NCBI GenBank assembly: GCA_002968845.1
Contig: PVBG01000003.1
Location: 1-64,000 of the forward strand
Origin: Neorhizobium tomejilense
Lineage (GTDB): Bacteria > Pseudomonadota > Alphaproteobacteria > Rhizobiales > Rhizobiaceae
DNA: 64,000 bases
Direction: 5' to 3'
Numbering within the stretch: the first letter of the stretch is position 1; each line of letters starts with the position of its first letter. The notes beneath the pieces were generated by a model, which ran no database searches, was not told where the DNA came from, and worked only from the letters and a program-made list of their open reading frames with translations. Positions 48,894 through 56,278 of the stretch are shown piece by piece. Position numbers and translations under genes: made by a program.

Positions 48894-50264
48894 TTAATAG
48901 AGGCCGTAGGCGCGCGGCTTCGCCGCCGTCCGCCGCTGGTTGACCGGCTGCGGCCTGGTGATGGAGGCCTGCGCTTCGGCCACCCGCTGCACCGGCTGGG
49001 TGACGGTGATGAAATCGGTGCCGTCGCCGGTATCCTGGCCGATGCCCTGGTCGTTGATCGTCAGAGACGAGCCGTCGCTGATCAGCGTTTCGATCCGGTC
49101 GCGAATGTCGGCCGGGATTTCGATGCGGTTGAGAGCCTGTGCGGCGGCGCCTGGCGCGTAAGGATCGTCGGCGACGGTGATCCCGAGCCGCTGCTTCATC
49201 GCAGCGCTGAGGCCGTTGGGAACGGTGACGCTGTGCCACTCGGCCGTCTCTTCCTTGCGTTCGACCTTGTCGACGCTGAAGAAATGCGTGCCGAGCGCGA
49301 TTTCGGGATCCTTGATGCCGACCGGAGCCTCGAACACGGGTTGGAAATTCTGGCGCACCATGATCTGGCCCATCGGCGGACGCGGCTTGCCCGCGGTCTC
49401 GTAAAGCGAAGCCAGGAACTCCGGCGTCACCAGCGCGCCCTTGGGCGACAGGTTCTTCCAGCGCTTGAACCCGGCAATCGCGCTGCGGGTCATCGGTCCG
49501 GCGAACCCGTCGCCGCCGCCGGTGTCGAACCCGAGCTGCTGCAGCAGGATCTGGGCATCCATCAATGTCTCGCGCTCGCCGCGGCGGGTGATGAGGATGC
49601 GAAGCGGTGCGATATCCTCTTTCGCGGCCGCGACCGGTTGGGTCGGAGCCGGCCGCGCGTCGGTCGTCGGATGGACGATCGAGGGATTGTTCGGAACGAC
49701 GTTCATCGCCACTTCGACCGGTTTCGAGCTGTTGCCGATCGACGAGGTTCGCAGTTGGACGTCGGAAAGCAGCGGTCCTGTCGGCAGCGGCTTGCGCGGC
49801 AGGAACAGGTTGGCGTTCTCGATCAGTTGCGGCACGACCGGCGCATCCGTGATGATCACATGCGCGCCGCGCTCGGTCATCTGGAAGAGCGACTTGGCAA
49901 ATGCGCCCGGCATCCGCACGCAGCCATGCGAGGCCGGATAGCTCGGCACGCTGTTCGATTCGTGAAGCGCGATGCCCGACCAGGTGAGGCGCTGCATCCA
50001 CGGCATGGGCGCGTTCGAATAGAGGTTGGATTCGTGATATTTCTGTTTTTCGAGGATCGAGAAGATCCCGCTGGGCGTCGTGTGACCCTGCTTGCCGGTC
50101 GACACCTTGGAGGTGGTGAGCACCGTTTCTCCGTCATAGACGACAAGCGACTGCTTGTCCTTGGAAACGATGATCTGCAGCGTGCGGGCACCTTCCGCAA
50201 AAGCCGCATGCGACAGCATGGTCGCAGACAAAAGACCTAACCCGAACACCAGGCGACGCAACAT
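48894..50264 (-). CDS. L,D-transpeptidase (YkuD/ErfK) with peptidoglycan-binding domain
   Basis: Secreted cell-wall enzyme of 456 residues. The signal peptide is MLRRLVFGLGLLSATMLSHAAFA. The YkuD domain at about residues 28-155 carries the catalytic IALHESN...PASHGCVRM, with active-site Cys in SHGCVRM. It would form 3-3 cross-links or attach proteins to peptidoglycan. A PG_binding_1 domain follows at about residues 228-300 (DAQILLQQLGFDTGGGDGFAGPMTRSAIAGFKRW). The C-terminal 130 residues are unassigned. ATG 50264 is chosen for its position directly before the signal sequence. Rhizobiales, which grow at the pole, carry many such enzymes. Confidence 0.9.
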   Translation of the reverse strand: MLRRLVFGLGLLSATMLSHAAFAEGARTLQIIVSKDKQSLVVYDGETVLTTSKVSTGKQGHTTPSGIFSILEKQKYHESNLYSNAPMPWMQRLTWSGIALHESNSVPSYPASHGCVRMPGAFAKSLFQMTERGAHVIITDAPVVPQLIENANLFLPRKPLPTGPLLSDVQLRTSSIGNSSKPVEVAMNVVPNNPSIVHPTTDARPAPTQPVAAAKEDIAPLRILITRRGERETLMDAQILLQQLGFDTGGGDGFAGPMTRSAIAGFKRWKNLSPKGALVTPEFLASLYETAGKPRPPMGQIMVRQNFQPVFEAPVGIKDPEIALGTHFFSVDKVERKEETAEWHSVTVPNGLSAAMKQRLGITVADDPYAPGAAAQALNRIEIPADIRDRIETLISDGSSLTINDQGIGQDTGDGTDFITVTQPVQRVAEAQASITRPQPVNQRRTAAKPRAYGLY

Positions 50265-50372
50265 GACCGACCCCATACGCAATACAAGACCCGCATATTA
50301 GCGCACGAGGTTTAAGGAAGGTTATCCGCACCGCGAGTAGTTTTAACGTTATGGTTAATAACGGATCACATT

Positions 50373-51665
50373 TCATTGATCCCGTCGGCGGTTCCCGAAA
50401 GTATATCCGGTCTCGACCGCGGCCTTGCCGAATTTGTCGCGCAGCTTGTCCATCGCCGCTTCCGCAGCCGCCCGCCGGCCGGCCTGGCGGTCGACGAGGT
50501 CGGGCGGATCGGCAAGTGTCGGATCGCCGAGATCGGTGACGCCGATGCCCAGCAGGCGGAATTTGGTGCCGTCGGTCTCGCGCTCCATCAGCGACAGCCC
50601 GGTGCGGAAAATGCGGTCGGCGAGCTGGGTCGGGTCCTCCAGCCGCTTGTTGCGGGTGCGGCTCTTGAAGTCGGCGGTCTTCAGCTTGAGAACGACGGTC
50701 TGCCCGGCGATGCCGTGTTTCTTCAGCCGCGCCGAGACCTTTTCCGAAAGCCGCCGCAGGATCGGCACGAGATCTTCATAGCTGGAGATGTCGTCGAAGA
50801 AGGTGGTCTCGGCCGAAACGCTCTTGGCCGCGTCGTTTACATGCACTTCGCGATCGTCGATACCGCGCGAAAGCCGATAGAGCCGCTGGCCCATCGAGCC
50901 GTAGCGGCGCATCAGATCGGCTTCCTGCATGGTCTGAAGCTGGCCGATGGTGCGGATTCCGTCCGCTTCCAGTGTCGCGTTGAACGCCTTACCGACTCCC
51001 CAGATGGTGGTGACCGGCCGGGCCGCCAGGAATTCCAGCGCCTCTTCCTGGCCGATTACCGAAAAACCGCGCGGCTTCTGGAGATCCGAGGCGACCTTGG
51101 CGAGAAACTTGCAATAGGAGAGGCCGACCGAAACGCTGATGCCGATCTCGTCCTGCACCCGCCTTGCGAACTTGGCGAGAATTCGCGCCGGCGGGGCGTG
51201 GTGCAGCCGTTCGGTGCCGGCGAGTTCGAGAAAGGCCTCGTCGATCGACAGCGGCTGAACCAGCGGCGTCAGATCGTGCATCATGGCGCGCACCTGCCGC
51301 CCCACTGTCACATATTTTTCCATGTTCGGCGGGATCACGACGGCGTCGGGGCAGAGTTCCAGCGCCTTGAACATCGGCATCGCCGAGCGCACGCCGTTGA
51401 TGCGGGCGATATAACAGGCGGTCGAGACGACGCCGCGTTTGCCGCCGCCGATGATCACCGGCTTGTCGGCAAGCTCCGGATTGTCGCGTTTTTCGATCGT
51501 CGCATAGAAGGCGTCGCAATCGATATGCGCCAGCGTCAGCGCGTAGAGTTCCTTGTGATAGACAAGACGCGGGCTGCCGCAGGCGCGGCAACGGCGCACT
51601 TCCGCCTTCTGCTCAGCAAGGCAGTCGCGACAGAAGCCGGGTGTCTTGTCAGGCGTGGGCGTCAT
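50373..51665 (-). CDS. dinB: DNA polymerase IV (Y family) with N-terminal zinc-ribbon-like extension
   Basis: Translesion polymerase of 430 residues. The catalytic motifs are [29 protein letters not shown] (about residue 49) and [14 protein letters not shown] little-finger domain follows from about residue 270. E. coli DinB has 351 residues; the extra N-terminal 45 contain Cys12-x2-Cys15 and Cys26-x2-Cys29, a likely zinc ribbon. The C-terminus is also extended. A perfect GTTC-N7-GTTC box ends 7 bp before ATG 51665, so the gene should be induced by DNA damage through LexA. It is upstream of and co-oriented with the L,D-transpeptidase gene (gap 108 bp). Confidence 0.93.
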   Translation of the reverse strand: MTPTPDKTPGFCRDCLAEQKAEVRRCRACGSPRLVYHKELYALTLAHIDCDAFYATIEKRDNPELADKPVIIGGGKRGVVSTACYIARINGVRSAMPMFKALELCPDAVVIPPNMEKYVTVGRQVRAMMHDLTPLVQPLSIDEAFLELAGTERLHHAPPARILAKFARRVQDEIGISVSVGLSYCKFLAKVASDLQKPRGFSVIGQEEALEFLAARPVTTIWGVGKAFNATLEADGIRTIGQLQTMQEADLMRRYGSMGQRLYRLSRGIDDREVHVNDAAKSVSAETTFFDDISSYEDLVPILRRLSEKVSARLKKHGIAGQTVVLKLKTADFKSRTRNKRLEDPTQLADRIFRTGLSLMERETDGTKFRLLGIGVTDLGDPTLADPPDLVDRQAGRRAAAEAAMDKLRDKFGKAAVETGYTFGNRRRDQ

Positions 51666-51671
51666 GGCAGA

Positions 51672-51686
51672 GAACAAAGGTTGAAC
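51672..51686 (-). promoter_or_regulatory. LexA (SOS) box of dinB, GTTC-N7-GTTC
   Basis: On the minus strand the sequence is GTTCAACCTTTGTTC, an exact match to the alphaproteobacterial LexA operator (direct repeat GTTC with a 7-base spacer). It ends 6 nt before the dinB ATG and lies 57 bp from the divergent GNAT start. The closeness to the start suggests a very short leader. Repression of dinB by LexA is the expected outcome. Confidence 0.8.
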
Positions 51687-51742
51687 ACCGCGACGTTAAG
51701 GCCTAAGCTCGTGAGTCACAAGGGAGAGCATAGAGGTTTGGC

Positions 51743-52324
51743 GTGGATATCGATCTTCGTTTCGAGCCCGTGACGGCAGAGCGCTGGGGGGATTTCGAAA
51801 TGCTCTTCGGCCCACAGGGTGCCTTCTACCACTGTTGGTGTGTCGCTCTGCGCCTGCCACATGCGGTGCGCACCAGGATGCAGCCGCAGGAGCGGAAGGA
51901 TCATATCCACGACCGTATAAATGCTGGTCCGCCGCCCGGCATTCTGGCCTACGCGGATGGCGGGCCGGTCGCCTGGGTGCAGGTCGGACCGCGCCATGAT
52001 GTGCCGCAGTTCAATTCGCCGCGCACCGTCTCGCGCCCGCTGGAGGAGGGGGATGCAACCGATCCCTCTGTCTGGGCGGTCAGCTGCTCTTTCCTGACGC
52101 CGAAGCTCAGGGGCAAAGGGCTGAGCCACCGCCTGCTGTCAGGCGCCATCGACTATGCACGCCAGATGGGGGCTCGGTTCGTCGATGCGTGTCCGATCGA
52201 TCATGTGAAGCAGTCGAAATCGGTGACGCTGTGCATTGGCTCGACGGCGATCTTCGACGCTGCAGGTTTCGACGTGGTGGAGCGCCGCAAGGACGGACGA
52301 CCGCTGATGCGGCTGGAGCTTTAG
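51743..52324 (+). CDS. GNAT-family N-acetyltransferase
   Basis: Protein of 193 residues starting at GTG 51743 with AGAGG upstream. The central region SFLTPKLRGKGLSHRLLSGAIDYARQMG is the acetyl-CoA pyrophosphate loop (R/Q-x-x-G-x-G/A) and following helix of GNAT enzymes. The N-terminal part has FEMLFGPQGAFYHCWCVALRLP, a pattern known from a GNAT subgroup with a conserved CWC. The acceptor substrate is unknown. It is divergent from dinB and shares the gap containing the SOS box, though that box is closer to dinB. Confidence 0.78.
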   Translation: MDIDLRFEPVTAERWGDFEMLFGPQGAFYHCWCVALRLPHAVRTRMQPQERKDHIHDRINAGPPPGILAYADGGPVAWVQVGPRHDVPQFNSPRTVSRPLEEGDATDPSVWAVSCSFLTPKLRGKGLSHRLLSGAIDYARQMGARFVDACPIDHVKQSKSVTLCIGSTAIFDAAGFDVVERRKDGRPLMRLEL

Positions 52325-52327
52325 ATG

Positions 52328-52978
52328 TCAGGCGGCTTTGGACTGGATGTGGCTACGGATCAGTCCGGCGGCATGGGTCCAGTCCATCGCCCGGACGATA
52401 CCTTCGTCCGGTTTCGGCGCCAGCAGATGCAGGGGCGAGTCCGGCATCATGTGGAGGACGAGGCATTCGGCGACGTGATCCCGCACCGAGTGGAGATTGT
52501 GCGCCATGTCGTCGATGAAGACGCAGGGCAGGGGACGTCCGGCATGCAGGCGCTGCATGATCGGACCCTTGGGCTCTTCGCTGGCGATCAGCGGGAAGGT
52601 GAGGCCGATCTGGTCGAGAAGCCGGCGGCGGTGGTCGCGATAGCGCGGCGGCATGGCGGTGAGGAACACGATGTCCGCATCGTCCGACAGCGTCTGCAGT
52701 GTCTGGACGACAAGTTCGGTCGGGATCTGCCAGTTTTCCTGCGCCTCGAAAAAGGCTTCGATCAGCCGCCGCACCTGCGCAGGCTCGAGCGCCGTCTGGG
52801 TCTCGGCGGAGACGATATTGCCGGTAAGGCGGAAGGAGCGCGGCAGCAGTTCATGACCTTCGCCGCGCAGAAAATCCTGAAAGGGGGCCACGAAGTGCAG
52901 CACCACATCGTCGATATCGCAAACGACAAGCGGCCGGTCGCCGAGGCGCACATGGGAAAGGTCGAGGATCTCGCTCAT
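52328..52978 (-). CDS. HAD-like protein with N-terminal DxD motif
   Basis: Protein of 216 residues. RPLVVCDIDDVVLHFVAPF at about residue 15 matches the HAD superfamily motif I (DxDxV/T), and IVFLTAMPPRYRDHR could be motif II (hhhT/S). PCVFIDDMAHNLHSV resembles motif IV (hhhhDD). Phosphatase activity on a small molecule is plausible. ATG 52978 lies 1 bp before the stop of the DUF3572 gene on the same strand, so the two form an operon. It ends 3 bp from the convergent GNAT gene. Confidence 0.75.
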   Translation of the reverse strand: MSEILDLSHVRLGDRPLVVCDIDDVVLHFVAPFQDFLRGEGHELLPRSFRLTGNIVSAETQTALEPAQVRRLIEAFFEAQENWQIPTELVVQTLQTLSDDADIVFLTAMPPRYRDHRRRLLDQIGLTFPLIASEEPKGPIMQRLHAGRPLPCVFIDDMAHNLHSVRDHVAECLVLHMMPDSPLHLLAPKPDEGIVRAMDWTHAAGLIRSHIQSKAA

Positions 52979-52979
52979 C

Positions 52980-53288
52980 TCAATAGTCGCCGGAGTCGAG
53001 CCCGGGACCGGAATAATGCTGCCAGGCTGCTGCCACGGTCTCGGGTTTTGTACCCGTCGCCTCACAGAAGGCGAGCAGCGTCGGTTCGTGACCCATCAGG
53101 AAATCGATCATCCCCGCAAGAAAGCCCGGATCGTTTACCGCATTGCGCAGCTGGTTGGGCTGTACGCCGGAAAGGGCGAGGAATCGGCCCAGCATGTCGG
53201 GTTCGTTGGCGAGCCATCCGAGAATGGCGCCTGCCGTCTCTTCCGCTTTGGCTTCGTTGCTTCGAGCATTACCGGGATCGCGCCGCAT
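52980..53288 (-). CDS. DUF3572 family protein
   Basis: Helical protein of 102 residues without membrane segments. The pattern AGAILGWLANEPDMLGRFLALSGV, NQLRNAVNDPGFLAGMIDFLMGHEPTLLAFCEATG is that of DUF3572 in alphaproteobacteria. It is divergent from divK; the 132-bp gap should hold both promoters. Function unknown. The same neighbourhood with divK-pleD appears in other rhizobia as far as I remember. Confidence 0.85.
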   Translation of the reverse strand: MRRDPGNARSNEAKAEETAGAILGWLANEPDMLGRFLALSGVQPNQLRNAVNDPGFLAGMIDFLMGHEPTLLAFCEATGTKPETVAAAWQHYSGPGLDSGDY

Positions 53289-53420
53289 TATCCGCCGAGT
53301 TACCTCTTTTTCAACTAAATGGCTTTACCGTGCCTGATAGGCGCTCTGTGGAATCGGCCGTTCCGGGAGCTTATATACTGAAGGCACTCATGCAAGCCGG
53401 GATTTAAGGAACGGATCGCT

Positions 53421-53792
53421 ATGCCCAAACGGGTCATGATCGTCGAGGACAACGAGCTGAACATGAAGCTCTTCCGCGACCTGATCGAAGCATCGGGATA
53501 CGATACCATCCAGACCCGCAACGGTATGGAAGCGCTTGATCTTGCACGGAAACATCGCCCCGACCTAATTTTGATGGACATCCAGTTGCCCGAAGTTTCG
53601 GGTCTGGAAGTCACCAAATGGCTGAAGGAAGACGATGAATTGCACGTCATTCCGGTAATCGCGGTGACCGCCTTTGCGATGAAGGGCGACGAGGAACGCA
53701 TTCGCCAGGGCGGTTGCGAGGCCTACGTCTCGAAACCCATCTCGGTGCCGAAGTTTATCGAGACAATTAAAACATATCTCGGCGACGCGTGA
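53421..53792 (+). CDS. divK: Single-domain response regulator DivK
   Basis: Receiver protein of 123 residues with no output domain. Acidic pocket Glu9-Asp10, phospho-acceptor Asp53 in [13 protein letters not shown], Thr in VTAFAM and Lys in YVSKPIS. In Caulobacter and rhizobia DivK is phosphorylated by DivJ and PleC and restrains CtrA activity through DivL-Cck[26 protein letters not shown] and the gene order with pleD make this DivK rather than a generic CheY-like protein. pleD follows after 16 bp. Confidence 0.95.
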   Translation: MPKRVMIVEDNELNMKLFRDLIEASGYDTIQTRNGMEALDLARKHRPDLILMDIQLPEVSGLEVTKWLKEDDELHVIPVIAVTAFAMKGDEERIRQGGCEAYVSKPISVPKFIETIKTYLGDA

Positions 53793-53808
53793 AAACGGGA
53801 CGGACCTC

Positions 53809-55179
53809 ATGACGGCGCGGATACTGGTAGTCGACGATATTCCGGCGAATGTGAAGCTGCTCGAAGCCAGGCTTCTGGCTGAATATTTCGACGTCCTGAC
53901 CGCCGACGACGGCTACAAGGCGCTGGCAATCTGCGACAGCACGCATGTGGACCTGATCCTGCTCGACATCATGATGCCCGGCATCGACGGTTTCGAAGTC
54001 TGCGAGCGGCTGAAGGGCAATCCGCGCACCGCCCATATTCCGGTCGTCATGGTCACCGCGCTCGACCAGCCCTCCGACCGCGTGCGCGGCCTGAAGGCCG
54101 GCGCCGACGACTTCCTGACCAAACCGGTCAATGACCTGCAGCTCGTTTCGCGCGTGAAAAGCCTGGTGCGGCTGAAGACGCTCAGCGACGAGCTGCGTAT
54201 CCGCGCCGACACTGCCAGCAACATCGGGCTGGAAGACATGCTCAAGGGTGCCGACGGCCGCGAAGAGACGGCCCAGGTTCTGCTCGTCGATGGCCGCGCA
54301 AGCTCGCAGGAGCGCATCATCAAGGCACTGAAGCCGGTTGCCGGCGTCATTGCCATGTCCGATCCGCAGGCAGCGCTTTTCGAAGCGGCGGAGAGCCCTG
54401 TCGATATGGTGATCGTCAACGCCAATTTCGACGAATACGATCCACTGAGGCTCTGCTCGCAGCTGCGCTCGTTGGAGCGCACCCGCTTCCTGCCGCTGCT
54501 GCTGGTGACCGAGATGGGCGCCGACGATTTGATCGTGCGAGCGCTCGACCTCGGCGTCAACGATTATATCGTCCGGCCGATCGATCCGAACGAACTCGTT
54601 GCCCGCGTGCTCACCCAGATCAAGCGCAAGCGCTACAATGATCGCCTTCGCATGAGCGTCCGCCAGACGATCGAGCTTGCCGTCACCGACGGGCTGACCG
54701 GCCTCAGCAACCGGCGTTATCTCGACAATCACCTCAAGGTTCTGTTCAACCGGGCTGCCGCGCGCTCCAAGCCGCTGTCCGTCTGCATCACCGATATCGA
54801 CCGCTTCAAGTCGGTCAACGATGCCTACGGTCACGATGCCGGCGACGAGGTGCTGAAGGAGTTCGCAGCCCGCGTCCGCTCGACCGTTAGGGGAGCCGAT
54901 CTTGCCTGCCGTTACGGGGGTGAGGAATTCGTGGTGGTCATGCCCGATACCGACGCTATGTCGGCCGGAGCGATTGCCGAACGGCTGCGCAGCATCATCG
55001 AGAGCCAGCCGTTCCATTTGAAGACAGCGGGTATCATGCTCAACATCACCGCCTCGCTCGGCCTCGCCTGCAGCACGCAGGGCGCCGAAACGCCGGAACA
55101 GCTCCTGAAGCAGGCCGATCGCGCGTTGTATGAAGCGAAAAATGGCGGGCGCAACCGGGTGGTTGCCGCAGCCGCGTAG
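53809..55179 (+). CDS. pleD: Response regulator diguanylate cyclase PleD
   Basis: Protein of 456 residues making c-di-GMP from two GTP. The first receiver has Asp53 in LILLDIMMPGIDG. The second receiver (about residues 155-270) is degenerate: the acceptor position reads VIVNANF, with no Asp, as in the PleD adaptor domain. The GGDEF domain has the active-site GGEEF at about residue 368 and an RGAD (RxxD) allosteric product-inhibition site five residues before it. Co-transcribed with divK; phosphorylation by PleC/DivJ should drive dimerisation and activity, linking cell cycle to c-di-GMP. Confidence 0.95.
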   Translation: MTARILVVDDIPANVKLLEARLLAEYFDVLTADDGYKALAICDSTHVDLILLDIMMPGIDGFEVCERLKGNPRTAHIPVVMVTALDQPSDRVRGLKAGADDFLTKPVNDLQLVSRVKSLVRLKTLSDELRIRADTASNIGLEDMLKGADGREETAQVLLVDGRASSQERIIKALKPVAGVIAMSDPQAALFEAAESPVDMVIVNANFDEYDPLRLCSQLRSLERTRFLPLLLVTEMGADDLIVRALDLGVNDYIVRPIDPNELVARVLTQIKRKRYNDRLRMSVRQTIELAVTDGLTGLSNRRYLDNHLKVLFNRAAARSKPLSVCITDIDRFKSVNDAYGHDAGDEVLKEFAARVRSTVRGADLACRYGGEEFVVVMPDTDAMSAGAIAERLRSIIESQPFHLKTAGIMLNITASLGLACSTQGAETPEQLLKQADRALYEAKNGGRNRVVAAAA

Positions 55180-55690
55180 AGAATCAGCAGATACTGAAAT
55201 TCCTGCCCCGCCTTCGCCGAATGGCGAAAACACCGAGAAAAAAGCGCCCGGTCCCCAGTTATTTTTGAGCGGAACCCAACTTTTTGTAGGTGCTAATTAA
55301 TGGAAGAATTTCATGAACAGCTGTCAGTTAACGGGACTGCTGCAGCGCATTCAAGAAATTTCGAATGTATCCGCGCACTCTCAGATTTGCCGGCAGAGAA
55401 TAGCTGTTTGTATTGGCTTTGAATTTTTTGCATGGCTGAGAAGATAGACAGTGCTCGCCAAGGATGTGCTTGAAAGTTGGAAGGCATTTCTGAGAGCTAG
55501 ATCAAAGTAAGCATATAAAGCGCCGGGAGTAACTTTGGATTTATGCCAGGAAAATCGAAAAAATATCAGTAGCGGCCGCGGATTTTAACCAACAACAGTG
55601 AAGGATTCGGTTCGAGATTAAGATTGTGTTGATTTTCTTTTCGTTTTGCGCAATTTTGGCCCCGACCAGACAGTGTACCCGAAATGGTAC
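55180..55690. other. AT-richer intergenic DNA after pleD
   Basis: About 510 bp with visibly lower GC than the flanking genes. A small hairpin TTCGCC-GAAT-GGCGAA lies at 55213-55228 with no T-run. A 40-codon frame at 55300-55422 (start MEEFHEQLSVNG, end ENSCLYWL) has AGGTG before it; it may be a remnant or chance. No other supportable gene is seen. Confidence 0.4.
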
Positions 55691-55697
55691 ATAGATA

Positions 55698-55844
55698 CCC
55701 CATGATGCTCAGGTCCGCCGCATCTCCTGGGTCGTGGGGTCGGTCGACCGGCAGGCATACCAAAGCGGTTCCTCGTGCCGTGATTGCAGGCTGGTCGACC
55801 CCCATTTGAAAGCGCCGCTTCCAGTTTCTGGAGCGGCGCTTTTC
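55698..55844 (+). ncRNA. Structured RNA candidate with intrinsic terminator
   Basis: Three consecutive stems lie on the plus strand. Stem 1: CCCCA...TGGGG with inner CTCAGG/CCTGGG, 55698-55739. Stem 2: the self-complementary GGTCGACC at 55742-55749 pairs with GGTCGACC at 55793-55800, with inner GGCA/TGCC and ACC/GGT. Stem 3 is the terminator at 55809-55842. The nearest upstream plus-strand gene, pleD, ends about 520 bp before, so this is probably an independent transcript of about 145 nt. TAGATA at 55692-55697 is a possible -10. I do not recognise the family. Confidence 0.55.
55809..55844 (+). terminator. Strong intrinsic terminator
   Basis: A 15-bp stem, AAAGCGCCGCTTCCAG against CTGGAGCGGCGCTTT with one bulged base and a TTT loop, is followed by TTTT. 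It would end the RNA candidate that precedes it. Confidence 0.8.
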
Positions 55845-55960
55845 CATTTCTACGCAGCCCGTCCCGCTCTGGATCACTCGGCTACCGCAACGGCCCGAAA
55901 ATCAGTTCCGAATTCTGGAAAGCCCGCGGCAATGGGAGAATGCTGGGTAAAGCCCAAAAG

Positions 55961-55990
55961 AAAAGGCGCCTGGCCCTATCGGCCGGCGCC
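55961..55990 (-). terminator. Intrinsic terminator downstream of rpmG
   Basis: On the minus strand GGCGCC-GGCC, a short loop, GGCCA-GGCGCC (55990-55965) is followed by TTTTCTTTT. It lies 26 bp after the rpmG stop codon and ends the topA-to-rpmG block. Confidence 0.8.
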
Positions 55991-56015
55991 CTTCGACAAC
56001 CCTCGGATCAAGGTC

Positions 56016-56183
56016 TTACTTGATCTTGGTTTCCTTGAACTCGACGTGCTTCTTGGCGACCGGGTCGTACTTGGTCTTGGTCATCTTGTCGGTCATCGTG
56101 CGGCTGTTCTTCGTGGTGACGTAGAAGAAACCGGTGTCAGCCGTCGACAGCAGCTTGATCTTGATGGTCGTAGCTTTCGCCAT
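56016..56183 (-). CDS. rpmG: 50S ribosomal protein L33
   Basis: Basic protein of 55 residues beginning [20 protein letters not shown], then [21 protein letters not shown] and ending [10 protein letters not shown]. It binds near the E site of the large subunit. The zinc-binding Cys pairs of the C+ form are absent (no Cys at all), so this is the C- type. Own promoter at 56251-56278, a leader with a hairpin and T-run, and a terminator 26 bp after the stop. Too short for most automatic gene size limits. Confidence 0.96.
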   Translation of the reverse strand: MAKATTIKIKLLSTADTGFFYVTTKNSRTMTDKMTKTKYDPVAKKHVEFKETKIK

Positions 56184-56202
56184 GGTGTTCTGCCTCTAAG
56201 AA

Positions 56203-56236
56203 AAAATGAAGCCGCGGACGCGGGTTGGGTCCACGG
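56203..56236 (-). terminator. Hairpin plus T-run in the rpmG leader (MFS terminator or attenuator)
   Basis: On the minus strand CCGTGGAC (56236-56229) pairs with GTCCGCGG (56219-56212) over a 9-base loop, then CTTCATTTTTT. It stands about 40 bp after the MFS gene stop and about 20 bp before the rpmG start, downstream of the presumed rpmG promoter. It can end the MFS transcript, attenuate rpmG, or both. Confidence 0.5.
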
Positions 56237-56250
56237 CGAAATCTGGCGCG

Positions 56251-56278
56251 AAATTACAAATCGCGCCCGAAAAGTCAA
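56251..56278 (-). promoter_or_regulatory. Promoter of rpmG
   Basis: TTGACT (56278-56273) and TAATTT (56256-56251) on the minus strand are 16 bp apart. The -35 overlaps the MFS stop codon. A start near 56244 gives a leader of about 60 nt. Confidence 0.55.

Noticed and set aside
50343..50358. CtrA-like site TTAA-N8-TTAA upstream of the L,D-transpeptidase
   Set aside because: The CtrA consensus needs a 7-base spacer; here it is 8. The sequence is also largely self-complementary and AT-rich, so a chance match is likely.
55213..55228. Small hairpin after pleD as the pleD terminator
   Set aside because: Six-bp stem without a T-run on either side.
55566..55877. 103-codon minus-strand frame in the pleD-rpmG gap
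   Set aside because: It covers the structured RNA and its terminator, has a random-looking composition and no good ribosome site.
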